A stretch of 64,000 nucleotides of DNA from CAWCDJ01 sp963836015 (lineage in GTDB: Bacteria; Acidobacteriota; Terriglobia; Bryobacterales; Bryobacteraceae), in assembly GCA_963836015.1 (NCBI GenBank), contig CAWIIF010000002.1:62001-126000 (forward strand). Direction: 5' to 3'. The notes under the pieces were generated by a model. The model was given only the letters and a program-made list of their open reading frames with translations, did not search any database and was not told where the DNA came from. A program made the position numbers and the translations under genes. This document shows positions 51,580-60,090 of this stretch, piece after piece; within the stretch, counting starts at the first letter, position 1; each line of letters opens with the position of its first letter.

Positions 51580-53000
51580 CGCTGCCGTTTGGCCGCGAAC
51601 TTCCGCTCGCAGGTTTCGGAGCAGAAATAGTAAGTCGCGTCCTTCCAACTCAGGCGCCGCGCCGTCGAGGGGTCTACCTGCATGCCGCACTCAGGGTCGG
51701 CCGTCTGGCCCACGGGGTTCTTCAACCGGCTTTCCGAATCCAGCAAGAACGCGCCGGCCGTAACCACCCGTTCGCCCGGGTCGAGGCCGCTGCGGATCTC
51801 CACCCGGTCGCCTTCCTGCCGTCCCGTCTCTACTTCACGCAGTTCGTAACGCCCGTCGCCTCGTGCCACGAAGACGCGCTTGGCTATCCCCGAATCGATC
51901 ACGGCGTCGGCATGCACCGTCAGCGTGGAACGCACCGGGATTTCGAGCTCCACATTCACGATCATTCCGGGAACCAGGATTCCGCGCGGATTGTTCACCA
52001 CCAGCCGGACTCTTCCGGTGCGTCCCTGCTCGTCGAACTGCAGGGGATCCGCCGGAACCTCGGCCGGCATGGGCGGCAGGCCTTCCATGAGAATTCGCGC
52101 CGCGCGGAGGCGACCATCCAAAACGCCGTCTCCGGGGTTGATATCGGCCAGAACCCAAACGCGGTCGAGATTGGCAATCCGGTATAACAGCGCACCCCTC
52201 AGGAACCGCTGGCCCACCGCCACGTGGCGCTCCAGGATCTGGCCATCGGCGGGCGCCGTGAGAGTGACGTCCGCGAACTCGGCGCGCCTTCGGCCAAGTT
52301 CTTCGATCTGAGCCTCGCCCATCCCCACGAAACCCAGGTCATCGCGCGCTGTCGCCAGTTGCTGCGCGGCAAGGCCGACTTGACCGGCCGGAGGGGAAGG
52401 GAAGCGCTTCAGGCGTTCGTAGGATTCGAGCGCGTAGACGTAGGCCTGCTGGGGCGCGGAAATATCTTTGCTGTAAAACGCCGAGAGGTGCGCGCCGCGC
52501 TTCACGCGCGATCCGGTTCGATCCGAAAACACGCGGCGCACCCACCCGTCCACGCCGGCCGAAACGCCGTAGGTCAAAGCTTCGTCAGCGGCCACCCGGC
52601 CCGCCGTGAATACGCGCCGCGTCCCGCCCCACGTCTGCGGCGCCTCAGTTTCGAGGCGCCCCGCCTGCTCCTGATCCGCCGTTAGCCGGATGCTGCCGGG
52701 GATCGCCGCCGGCGCTGCCGCCGGCCCGCCACCGGCATACACGGGCTCGAGATCCATGCCGCAATCCGGCGCTTTTCCGGGTTTCCCCGAGCGATACGCC
52801 GGATGCATCGGATCGACGTAATAGAGCACTCGCCCCATTCCGGCCGGCTGCGCCGCAGGCGGACGAGCACCGTGCCCGGCGAACCACGCGGTGCAGATCG
52901 CGGCCGCTATGCCCAAGCCGAAGAGCGCGCGCCGCACATGAGAGCCGCCATTCGGTCGCCGCTCGAGAGAATTCGCCCGTTCCCGCACTGGTTCCGTCAC
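51576..53000 (-). CDS. cusB: CusB-like periplasmic adaptor with two added metal-binding modules
   Basis: A 474-residue membrane-fusion protein. An N-terminal anchor (LFGLGIAAAICTAWFAG) leads to a heavy-metal-binding domain at about 60-90 (YVDPMHP ... DCGMDLEPVY). Next come the lipoyl/hairpin/barrel core (GWVRRVFSDRTGSRVKRG, GQILERHVAVGQRF, LVNNPRGILVPGMIV), and finally a YHS-type domain at about 435-474 (ADPECGMQVDPSTARR ... YYFCSETCERKF) with metal-binding Cys. The module at each end is unusual; most CusB proteins have only the first. It starts inside the stop of the SBP56-like gene and ends inside the start of the pump gene. It couples pump and outer channel. Confidence 0.92.
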   Translation of the reverse strand: MTEPVRERANSLERRPNGGSHVRRALFGLGIAAAICTAWFAGHGARPPAAQPAGMGRVLYYVDPMHPAYRSGKPGKAPDCGMDLEPVYAGGGPAAAPAAIPGSIRLTADQEQAGRLETEAPQTWGGTRRVFTAGRVAADEALTYGVSAGVDGWVRRVFSDRTGSRVKRGAHLSAFYSKDISAPQQAYVYALESYERLKRFPSPPAGQVGLAAQQLATARDDLGFVGMGEAQIEELGRRRAEFADVTLTAPADGQILERHVAVGQRFLRGALLYRIANLDRVWVLADINPGDGVLDGRLRAARILMEGLPPMPAEVPADPLQFDEQGRTGRVRLVVNNPRGILVPGMIVNVELEIPVRSTLTVHADAVIDSGIAKRVFVARGDGRYELREVETGRQEGDRVEIRSGLDPGERVVTAGAFLLDSESRLKNPVGQTADPECGMQVDPSTARRLSWKDATYYFCSETCERKFAAKRQR

Positions 53001-54310
53001 TTCATCGCGATCCCGTGGGGACGCGCCGGGCCCGTAGCGAAAGCCGTGTTGAAATCCAGTTGGAACCGCATATCTTCGGTGAGGGTATCGTGCGTGACCT
53101 TGAGGACGTGGACTTTGTGGTCGCCTTCGAAGTGGACGATTCCGGCGTTGAGGAAGTAATCCGTGACCACCAGGCGCGTGTCGTCGCGGCTCAGCACCAG
53201 GTTGTGCGGTCCGGCATCCTTGCCGAAGCTCACAACAGACAACTGCTTCAGGTTGGCGCGGTCAGTCGTGTCCAGCATGCCGACCTGCCCTGCCTGGAAA
53301 AGGCCGAAGATCAATCGGTCGCCGCTTTGCGGAGTCGCCAAGAGCTGGCCCATACCGCCCGTCACTTCCGTATCGACATGCGGCGTCACGGTTTTGCAGT
53401 CGAAGGCCGGCACTTCCGTCCCCGCGACGGGATCGATCAGGTAGATGTGGCCGTCGAACATTCCCGCAGTATAGCCATAGCCGCGCCGGTCCTTCGGCAA
53501 CATCTTGACGTCCATGGTGCCGAGCGCGGGGCCGCCGTCGGGCGACAGAATCTGGATCGTCTTGGTGATCTTGCGCGCGCGATAATCCCAAATGCGGACC
53601 GAACCTCGCAGGACCGGCCCCGGCGAGCCCGGCAGCACGCTGGTCGGCAGAAGAAAGTCCGCCGTCATCATCAGATTCAGGTCCGGGCGCGCTGAAATAC
53701 CGTGAGGATTGAAACCGTCCAGCGGCGGCGCGGAGGGCCACTCCTGGAACATCGACATCCAGCCGAAATGGTTCGCGACAAAGTGCATTCTACCGTCGAA
53801 TTCCGCAATACGTCCGGGTGCCGAGCCGTCGGCCGCGCCCATCTGTGTGATCAGGAACCCGCCGTTCTCGATCGGCATGAAGTCGTCGGTGATACTCGAT
53901 TCCACTGCTCTGGTGGAGAACAGGAACCTCGGGTTGAGCGCGTTGGTCACATCGAAAAAGAAGATTCCATTCTGCCCCTTCAACACGCTCAGCAACCCCC
54001 CGCATCCCAGAATCGTCCGCGACGAATTCAAATGGCAGTGGTGCGGCTCGTTGCCGGTGTTGCCGGGAGGCGGTAGGGGAACCGTCTTGATCACTTTCCC
54101 ATAGGTGGAAGACCGCTCGTCAAAATCGATCACGGCCAGGAAATCCGGCGCAACCCCGGCCTGATCTTGAGCCCAGATGTAAAGAACCGTGTCTTTTCTT
54201 CCGTGGCCTTCATCGCCGTCGGCCAACAGAAAGTTCCCGGCGATGGTGGCCAAGGCGGTCGCTAACAGCAACCTATAAGCCATAGCTGCAATCTTCTCCA
54301 CGGATCTCAT
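52997..54310 (-). CDS. SBP56 / methanethiol-oxidase-like exported beta-propeller
   Basis: A 437-residue protein resembling selenium-binding protein 56. It has a signal peptide (LLLATALATIAGNFLLA), DTVLYIWAQDQAGVAPDFLAVIDFDERSS, NEPHHCHLNSS (family HH), GFLITQMGAADGSAPG, NLMMTADFLLP, GSVRIWDYRARKITKTIQ and PHNLVLSRDDTRLVVTDY. These follow the propeller order of SBP56. Some bacterial members are copper-dependent methanethiol oxidases giving formaldehyde, H2S and H2O2; activity here is inference. AGGAGGG precedes ATG 54310. The gene is coupled by 4-nt overlap to CusB and CusA, which suggests a copper requirement or copper-linked sulfur chemistry. Identity to known enzymes appears moderate. Confidence 0.72.
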   Translation of the reverse strand: MRSVEKIAAMAYRLLLATALATIAGNFLLADGDEGHGRKDTVLYIWAQDQAGVAPDFLAVIDFDERSSTYGKVIKTVPLPPPGNTGNEPHHCHLNSSRTILGCGGLLSVLKGQNGIFFFDVTNALNPRFLFSTRAVESSITDDFMPIENGGFLITQMGAADGSAPGRIAEFDGRMHFVANHFGWMSMFQEWPSAPPLDGFNPHGISARPDLNLMMTADFLLPTSVLPGSPGPVLRGSVRIWDYRARKITKTIQILSPDGGPALGTMDVKMLPKDRRGYGYTAGMFDGHIYLIDPVAGTEVPAFDCKTVTPHVDTEVTGGMGQLLATPQSGDRLIFGLFQAGQVGMLDTTDRANLKQLSVVSFGKDAGPHNLVLSRDDTRLVVTDYFLNAGIVHFEGDHKVHVLKVTHDTLTEDMRFQLDFNTAFATGPARPHGIAMK

Positions 54311-54900
54311 CGAAAAGTTCCCTCCTTCTCGCAACAGAATCCCAGGGGGCCGGATCGAACCGAGTTCGCGTTGCGCCATGCCGCATGAGCAGCCCTGCGA
54401 ATCCTAGCAGCATGAGTGCGGAAGCGTTCGCCTCGGGCGCGTCTGTGGAAACGCCGATTCTCTCCCTCAAATCATCGATGACGACCTCCGTTGTAGACGA
54501 AGGTGTGCGTCCACAAAGATTGCGCGACCAACTTTCTGACGGCGTCCTGAGCTGAATCGCCCGGGTTGCCAAAGATCAGTAGGCTAACGCCCGCGCCCCC
54601 ATTGCCGTTTGACTCGGCGAGGGATGATGCGAATGCGCCGGAAATGTTGGTCGAGCGCCTTGAGGCGTTGACGCCCGTGTCCGAGAGGTGCAGAAGTTCG
54701 GCGGTCTGATGCGGGTCGGCTGTGGTACCGAGCAACGGATTGGAGCCATGAGAGACTGTGCCGCCCGGCAGAGCGTACTCAATCACATTCGCCGAAAGGT
54801 CGACCGGGGCGAGAGTTGTGTCGGCGTACAATCTTGCACTGGAAAACACGGAAATGAGAGCCACAATGAGAGCGGCGAGAGCGTTGCGATTAATGGTCAT
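54273..54900 (-). pseudogene. Frameshifted PEP-CTERM-like secreted protein
   Basis: ATG 54900, behind GGGGAGGTG, starts MTINRNALAALIVALISV (signal peptide) and a 142-codon frame that stops at 54472 after HTFVYNGGRHR. In an overlapping frame the text continues VIDDLRERIGVSTDAPEANASALMLLGFAGLLMRH. This is a PEP-CTERM-like sorting tail (Pro-Glu, hydrophobic helix, basic end) with Ala in place of the second Pro. The frame then runs into the SBP56 start. So an exported surface protein has lost its C-terminal signal by a one-base shift. No exosortase is in the window. Confidence 0.6.
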
Positions 54901-55099
54901 TTCGTCACCTCCCCTCACAGTAATTCTCGTAATCCGCGGAGAAAAAGTATCATTGCTTTTACGAGAGCCAGAGGCAATCTCGGCGACCCTTGGTCGTGAG
55001 AAAGACGGGCTGTGCGCGGCATGCTCCAACTCCAGGATCGGCAACCCGGAAGTTGGCCAAAACGACGGTCCGGCACAATAGATCCTGCCTGGTCGTCTG

Positions 55100-55380
55100 G
55101 CGGCGAGTGATCCGCATAGAATAACAGCAACAGATTGGCAAGATTGATCCAGGCGATCAGAAGCATGAGCCCCACCGCGCCGGTGATCACCAGCAGGAAC
55201 GGGTGCAGATCCCCCGTGATGCGTCTCTGCGACTGGGCCGCCTGTACGTTGAAGCCCTTGGGGAAACCGGGGGTGTTGAAGTGGAGGTGGCCGGGGAATC
55301 AGTCCTCATCGCAACGATGTGGAAACTCGAATATCCGGGTGGCCATCCGGGCGAAGCTTCCACCGGACTCGGCGCTGAAA
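55100..55380 (-). pseudogene. Remnant of a MacB-like permease
   Basis: Reading leftwards, FSAESGGSFARMATRIFEFP stops at an in-frame TGA. A shifted frame then gives FNVQAAQSQRRITGDLHPF followed by LLVITGAVGLMLLIAWINLANLLLL. This is the junction of periplasmic core and first FtsX helix of the ADOP permeases in this window. Neither the start nor the rest of the gene is present, so it is a decayed fragment, lying just inside the right tRNA-Cys repeat. Confidence 0.7.
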
Positions 55381-55403
55381 CAAAACGGGTTCTGACTGTA
55401 ATC

Positions 55404-55478
55404 GCAAAGGTCTGCAAAACCTTATTCGTCGGTTCGATCCCGATCCGCGCCTCCAACGGAAAACAAAGGGAAACCCTT
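55404..55478 (+). repeat. Right copy of the tRNA-Cys-derived repeat (att-like)
   Basis: Seventy-five nt match the 3' part of tRNA-Cys and its downstream flank. The copy keeps the anticodon arm, T-loop and CCA but lacks the acceptor 5' strand and D-arm, and has one base deleted behind the anticodon stem. It is not a functional tRNA. It marks the right edge of the putative island, 25 bp before the STAND gene stop. Confidence 0.75.
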
Positions 55479-55503
55479 CGATATGACCGCCGGCGCGATG
55501 CTA

Positions 55504-58500
55504 TCAGGCCTCCGCAGCCTGCGAGAGCAGCTCCCCAATCGTCCTTTTCGCATTCTTCAACTCGACATCCTCCGGGCAAAGCCGCTCGGCCGCAGCGAGG
55601 ATCTCGTTCGCAAGCTGGTAACTCTCTCGCGCCTCCGCCGGACGTAGCATCTGCGATTGAACTCTGCCGAGACCGGCAAGAGTCGTGCCCGTTTCGAGAA
55701 GGGCGTCGAATTCGCGCGGAAAACGTGTCCGGACCTCGTCGAGACAAACAAGCGCTTCGCTATATTTCGTCATCGCAGCCTCTGTATCGCCGAGTGCGAC
55801 AAGCGCATCAGCGACCTTCTCGAGGCAAATCCCCTTGTCCGTGAGGTATCCGAAATGGTCCGGCATCTGCCGGAGGACCTCAAGGAACGTCTCGATCGTC
55901 TGTGAATAGCTTTCGATTGCGGATTCGTGTCTCCCTGACGCCGCAAGCAGGTTTGCCCTGGCCAGGAGTATGAACCCCTTCTGAAAGTTGCCCAACAGGT
56001 CCCCGGGAAACCGGTCGAGTTCCTTCTGTGCAAACTGGAGCGCCTGGCCGTAACTCGCGAGGCTTTCCTGCCGCAAGCCTGCAGCGAGTTGGAGATCGCC
56101 GATCTTGCGGCAACAGATTCCTCGATTCAACGCCGCGTGGCGGAAAGTGGGGACACGGCTCAGGACCTGGTCGAAGCAGTCGATGGCCTCATTGAATCCC
56201 TCTAAAGCGCCGGGACGGCCCAAACGTGCGGAGAGAGCCGCTGCACTCGCAATTCCGAGACCCAGCCGGAAGGTAGTATCGATGTCGCCGGAGGCGGTCC
56301 CGAGCAACTCACGGAACGCCACGATCGATTGGTTGAAGGACGTGAATGCGTCTTCGTGCCGGCAAAGCCCCGCCAGCAGATCGCCGATCCTCCGCAGCAC
56401 GTTCGCCCTGTTGTTGGCGGCCGGGGCGGCTCTCGGAGCTTGCCTGAGCGCTTCCTCGTATGCTTCGAGAGCGTTGGCGCAGACCGCCAGCGCCTGTTCG
56501 TGTTCGAGGAGTTCCTGGTGGACATAGGCGATGTGCTCCCGGGTGGAGCCGAGGGAATTCAGCCAGGGCACACAGCCGGGTCGCATCCGAACCGCCTCCA
56601 TGAATGTCGGGAGGGCGTGGTGGTAGACATTGAGCGCCTCGGCATGCCGGGAGAGCGACGCCAGGACGCCGGCCTCTTTCACCACTGCGCGCGCGCGGTC
56701 CACCCGCAGATCCATGTTGGCGGGTACAGTCTCCAGCGCCTGGTCGAAGTAACGGATGGCTTCACGGTGACGCGCCAGTGCTTTCTCGAATTCGAGCCCC
56801 TCGGACTCCGCGTCTCCTGTCCGGGCGAGAGCTACAGCCTTGTTCTGCCAGGCCGCGCGGTGATTCGGCGCAATGCGCAACATATCGTCGCAGAGCTCGA
56901 TGACCTTCTTATAGTGGACGAGAGCCTCGGCGTTTTCCGATAATTCGGCGTGCAGATCGCCGAGTCTCCATAAGGCCGTTGCTTTCTGAGCGAGCGCGGA
57001 GAGGTCTTGCGGGTTAAAACGGAGGGATTCGTCAAACACCGCGATGGACTCCTGGTGAAGGCGCCGCGCTTCTTCGGGTTTCGCAGCCTCCTTGCAGGCG
57101 TCGGCGGCCGCCTGGAGGGTTATGCCTTTCCAGAAGTACGCGACTCTGTTGGCGGGCTCGGCTTGGAGCGCCTGGTCAAAAGAGTCCACCGCTTCGGTAT
57201 AGAGCGCGAGCGCTGTTTCCGTGTTCCACACGGCGGCGTGCCAGTCCCCGAGGCCCTTGAGTCCGGCACCCTTGTTGATCCGTACGGCTGCGCTGGGCGC
57301 GGATTTCAGTGCCGCATCGGAACAGCGCAGCGAGGCTTCGTAGGCAGCGAGCGCGGTGCCGCGGCGGCCGGCCGTGGAATGCAGATCCGCCGCCGCCTTT
57401 AACGCGCTTCCCTTGGCGGTCAGTGCCTCGATTCCATTCGGCACCCGCCGCAGCGCTTCGTCCGACAATACGATCGCCTGCTCGTAGTACGCGAGGGCCT
57501 CCTCGAAGCGCCAGTGTTCCCCGTACATGTCTCCCAGCCGCTGGAGAGCGATGGCTTTATTGCACTGGCCGATCAGGGAATTCGGTGCCCGGCGCAACGT
57601 TTCGTCGTATAGCGCGATGGCTTCCCGGTAATTCTCCATTGCTGCGGCGGTCTGCGACAGCGAGGCGTTCAAATCGCCAAGCAGGTGGTGCGCCGCTCCC
57701 CTTTGGTTCTGCGCGTGCCAACCGTACGGGGCGCGCCGCAGAGCCTCTTCGGAGCACGTGATAGCTTCACGGTAGGCGGCCGCGGCCGGCTCCTGACGGA
57801 AAGAGGCCGCGTGGAGAGCACCCGCGGCGATAAGCGTGTTCGCTTTCCGCCGCTGTGCCACGAGGTTACCGGGCGCGAGTTTCAACGCCTCATCCAACTC
57901 ATCCAGCGCGCGCTCGAAAGAGATTCCGGCGAGCGCCGGCGAGACTTTGGCCTGCAGCTCGCCGGCCAGGCGCAACGCAGATCCCTTCTCGATGTGTGCG
58001 TCCACGGCACCCGGCACCAGCCGTAGCCCCTCATCGAGAGAGCCGATTGAGGCCTCGACGGCGGCGTTGGCGTCAGACAGCCGGGAAAGCGTGGCGTATA
58101 ACCAGCCAAGGCTCCAAAGCGCGACGCCTTTACCGATCAGAGCGTCGGGACGGTTCCGCCGCGCGAGCAGCCGTTCGTAGGATTCGATCGATCGGCGGTA
58201 GTTCACGAAGGCGTCGTCGTGCCTGGACAGGGCCGCTTCGGCATCGGCGAGGCGCCAGTAGGTTTCTCCCTGACCGGCATCGACTTCCGCCGTCTCGCCG
58301 GCGCGCGCCTGGTTGTAGAGGTCGATTGCTTCGAGATAGGCGGAACGCGCGTCCTCGGTGCGGCTGCGATCGGCGAACAAGTCGCCCGCGCGCCGCTTGA
58401 TGGCCGCCTGGAGGGCCACATTCGGGATGACGAGATCGGTCACGACCTCAAACAGCGCGTCGCATAGCGGAATGTCGGAGTTTTTCAGAGCGGCGTCAAA

Positions 58501-60090
58501 CTCGGCAATCCACCCGGCGCAGCCTTCCGCCGGGTGCCGGCGGTTCGAGTGGTAGAGGGCTTCGGCGATGGCCAGCCGGTCGCTCTCCGCAGCGGCGCGA
58601 TAATGCTCTTCCAGAATGGCGTGGGCCTGCAGGCACACGGGGTCTTTACGTTCGTAGAAAAGCCGCCGCAGCAGGTCATGAATGCGGAATCTGCGGCTGC
58701 CTCCCGCCGGCGAGCGCCAAACGAATGAGAAGCGGCACAAGGCCTCAAAGGCGGCGGCTGTAGCCGTGAAGCGGAGAGCGTCCGCAAGGGCGAAGTAGAC
58801 GCTCGAATCGAAGCCGCGGCAGGCGCTGAGCGCGTGCACTGCCAGTGTGGAGTCGTCGTCGGTGTAGCGGAGGAGTCGTTCGATGAGCGCCTGCGTCCGA
58901 AGTTCGACGGCGGGGATATGATCGAACTCCCCGCGATCCAGCAGCTCCCCTTTTTGTCCCGCCGTCTGCGCGACATCCACGCACAAGCCGAGGTAAAAAG
59001 GGTGGATCTCCCCTGGCTCGACGGCGGCAAAGGCCAGCAGTTTACGCTGGAGCGCGGCGTCCCTGACCCCAGCTCTGCAGAGGTATATCAGCGCGTCCGC
59101 CTCGGACAGGTGACGGACCGGCCACGGCTCCAGATATTCGTCTGGAATTCGGCTCGCGGGTAAATCGCTCCACCGCGGCAACTCGCGGGCGGCGACGAGC
59201 GCGACGATCCCCGCGTGCAGATCGAGATTCCCGAGAAAGGACCGGAACCACTCGTCCCGCTGCCGTTCGTTGATCGAGAGGTTCTTGGCGCCGCCCCAGA
59301 ACGCTTCGTGAGTATCGAAGGCCAGAACCAGACGGCGCGGCGCCTCGGGCAGCGAGAGGGAGGCCGTGAGGTCTTTTGCGAGCAGCGCGGGAAGCGCGTC
59401 AAGGAGGTCGCTGGCAGGGTTCATCCGCTGAATCGCGGCGAGTTCGTCCTCGCCGATCTTGCGGCCGTCACGCCAGAGGGTCAGACGGTCGCCGAGGCGT
59501 TTGGTGAACAGCGCCAGCACCGAAGAGCCGAGACTGAGGGCCGGCACGCTTTGGATTACGCCAACGAGGGCGGTGATGACGCCCGCCTCTTCGGATGGAT
59601 AACGCACCCGAACAGAATTCGCGCTTAGCTGGCCCGTCTTATGCATCCGCCATACGCACGCGAAATCGAAGAGAGGAAAAAGCAGCCCCCGGTTGCCGAG
59701 CGCGCGGCGGAGCATGAGAGGGCCTTCGAACGGCTCCTGCGGGCGTTCATCGAGATTCGGCTGCATGGCAAAGTCGTGCAGGACGTAGGGCACAGCGGAG
59801 ACCTCCGCGTCGCGGAGCTGGGAAGCGAAGTCCTCGTCTGCCATGCCTTTTAAATAGGTCCAGTCGTCCGGCGCGAACTCCTTGCAGCATTTCTCGACGA
59901 GGAAGCGCAACAGAAGCGACTTGCCATTGCCGCCGTCCCCGTAAACGAAGAGGATCTTTCCGGGCGGGGGGTCTTCATTCAGATAGGTGGCGAATTTGCG
60001 TAAATACGAATACCGGTTCGTGAACAACGCGAGAGCGCGGTATCCCTCGGTTACCGACGCGACTTGACCGGTTTCGTCAAAGATAGACAT
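55504..60090 (-). CDS. Giant STAND NTPase with about 19 TPR-like repeats
   Basis: A 1528-residue cytosolic protein. ATG 60090 (MSIFDETGQ) is chosen because the earlier 54 codons are Cys-rich and not domain-like. After LALFTNRYSYLRKFATYL come Walker A GDGGNGKS (51-58), Walker B LVLAFDTHEAF (about 254-264), a sensor-like LVAARELPRW, GEIHPFYLGL and a winged-helix motif RFRIHDLLRRLF (about 468-478), the order of STAND (NACHT/AP-ATPase) proteins. From about 585 to the end run some 19 repeats of about 48 residues (AIxxYDEALRRxPN, KGxALxxLGDLxAxL, EEALxxY). No effector domain precedes the NTPase. It may be a signal-sensing or defence-like oligomeriser; partners unknown. Confidence 0.85.
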   Translation of the reverse strand: MSIFDETGQVASVTEGYRALALFTNRYSYLRKFATYLNEDPPPGKILFVYGDGGNGKSLLLRFLVEKCCKEFAPDDWTYLKGMADEDFASQLRDAEVSAVPYVLHDFAMQPNLDERPQEPFEGPLMLRRALGNRGLLFPLFDFACVWRMHKTGQLSANSVRVRYPSEEAGVITALVGVIQSVPALSLGSSVLALFTKRLGDRLTLWRDGRKIGEDELAAIQRMNPASDLLDALPALLAKDLTASLSLPEAPRRLVLAFDTHEAFWGGAKNLSINERQRDEWFRSFLGNLDLHAGIVALVAARELPRWSDLPASRIPDEYLEPWPVRHLSEADALIYLCRAGVRDAALQRKLLAFAAVEPGEIHPFYLGLCVDVAQTAGQKGELLDRGEFDHIPAVELRTQALIERLLRYTDDDSTLAVHALSACRGFDSSVYFALADALRFTATAAAFEALCRFSFVWRSPAGGSRRFRIHDLLRRLFYERKDPVCLQAHAILEEHYRAAAESDRLAIAEALYHSNRRHPAEGCAGWIAEFDAALKNSDIPLCDALFEVVTDLVIPNVALQAAIKRRAGDLFADRSRTEDARSAYLEAIDLYNQARAGETAEVDAGQGETYWRLADAEAALSRHDDAFVNYRRSIESYERLLARRNRPDALIGKGVALWSLGWLYATLSRLSDANAAVEASIGSLDEGLRLVPGAVDAHIEKGSALRLAGELQAKVSPALAGISFERALDELDEALKLAPGNLVAQRRKANTLIAAGALHAASFRQEPAAAAYREAITCSEEALRRAPYGWHAQNQRGAAHHLLGDLNASLSQTAAAMENYREAIALYDETLRRAPNSLIGQCNKAIALQRLGDMYGEHWRFEEALAYYEQAIVLSDEALRRVPNGIEALTAKGSALKAAADLHSTAGRRGTALAAYEASLRCSDAALKSAPSAAVRINKGAGLKGLGDWHAAVWNTETALALYTEAVDSFDQALQAEPANRVAYFWKGITLQAAADACKEAAKPEEARRLHQESIAVFDESLRFNPQDLSALAQKATALWRLGDLHAELSENAEALVHYKKVIELCDDMLRIAPNHRAAWQNKAVALARTGDAESEGLEFEKALARHREAIRYFDQALETVPANMDLRVDRARAVVKEAGVLASLSRHAEALNVYHHALPTFMEAVRMRPGCVPWLNSLGSTREHIAYVHQELLEHEQALAVCANALEAYEEALRQAPRAAPAANNRANVLRRIGDLLAGLCRHEDAFTSFNQSIVAFRELLGTASGDIDTTFRLGLGIASAAALSARLGRPGALEGFNEAIDCFDQVLSRVPTFRHAALNRGICCRKIGDLQLAAGLRQESLASYGQALQFAQKELDRFPGDLLGNFQKGFILLARANLLAASGRHESAIESYSQTIETFLEVLRQMPDHFGYLTDKGICLEKVADALVALGDTEAAMTKYSEALVCLDEVRTRFPREFDALLETGTTLAGLGRVQSQMLRPAEARESYQLANEILAAAERLCPEDVELKNAKRTIGELLSQAAEA

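Noticed and set aside
48238..55403. Integrase, transposase or toxin-antitoxin genes inside the putative island
   Set aside because: I looked at both strands; every sizeable frame is explained by the listed genes or is a shadow.
55187..55747. 186-codon minus-strand frame with EARIGIEPTNKV
   Set aside because: Same artefact, produced by the degenerate tRNA-Cys copy; it also overlaps the STAND gene end.
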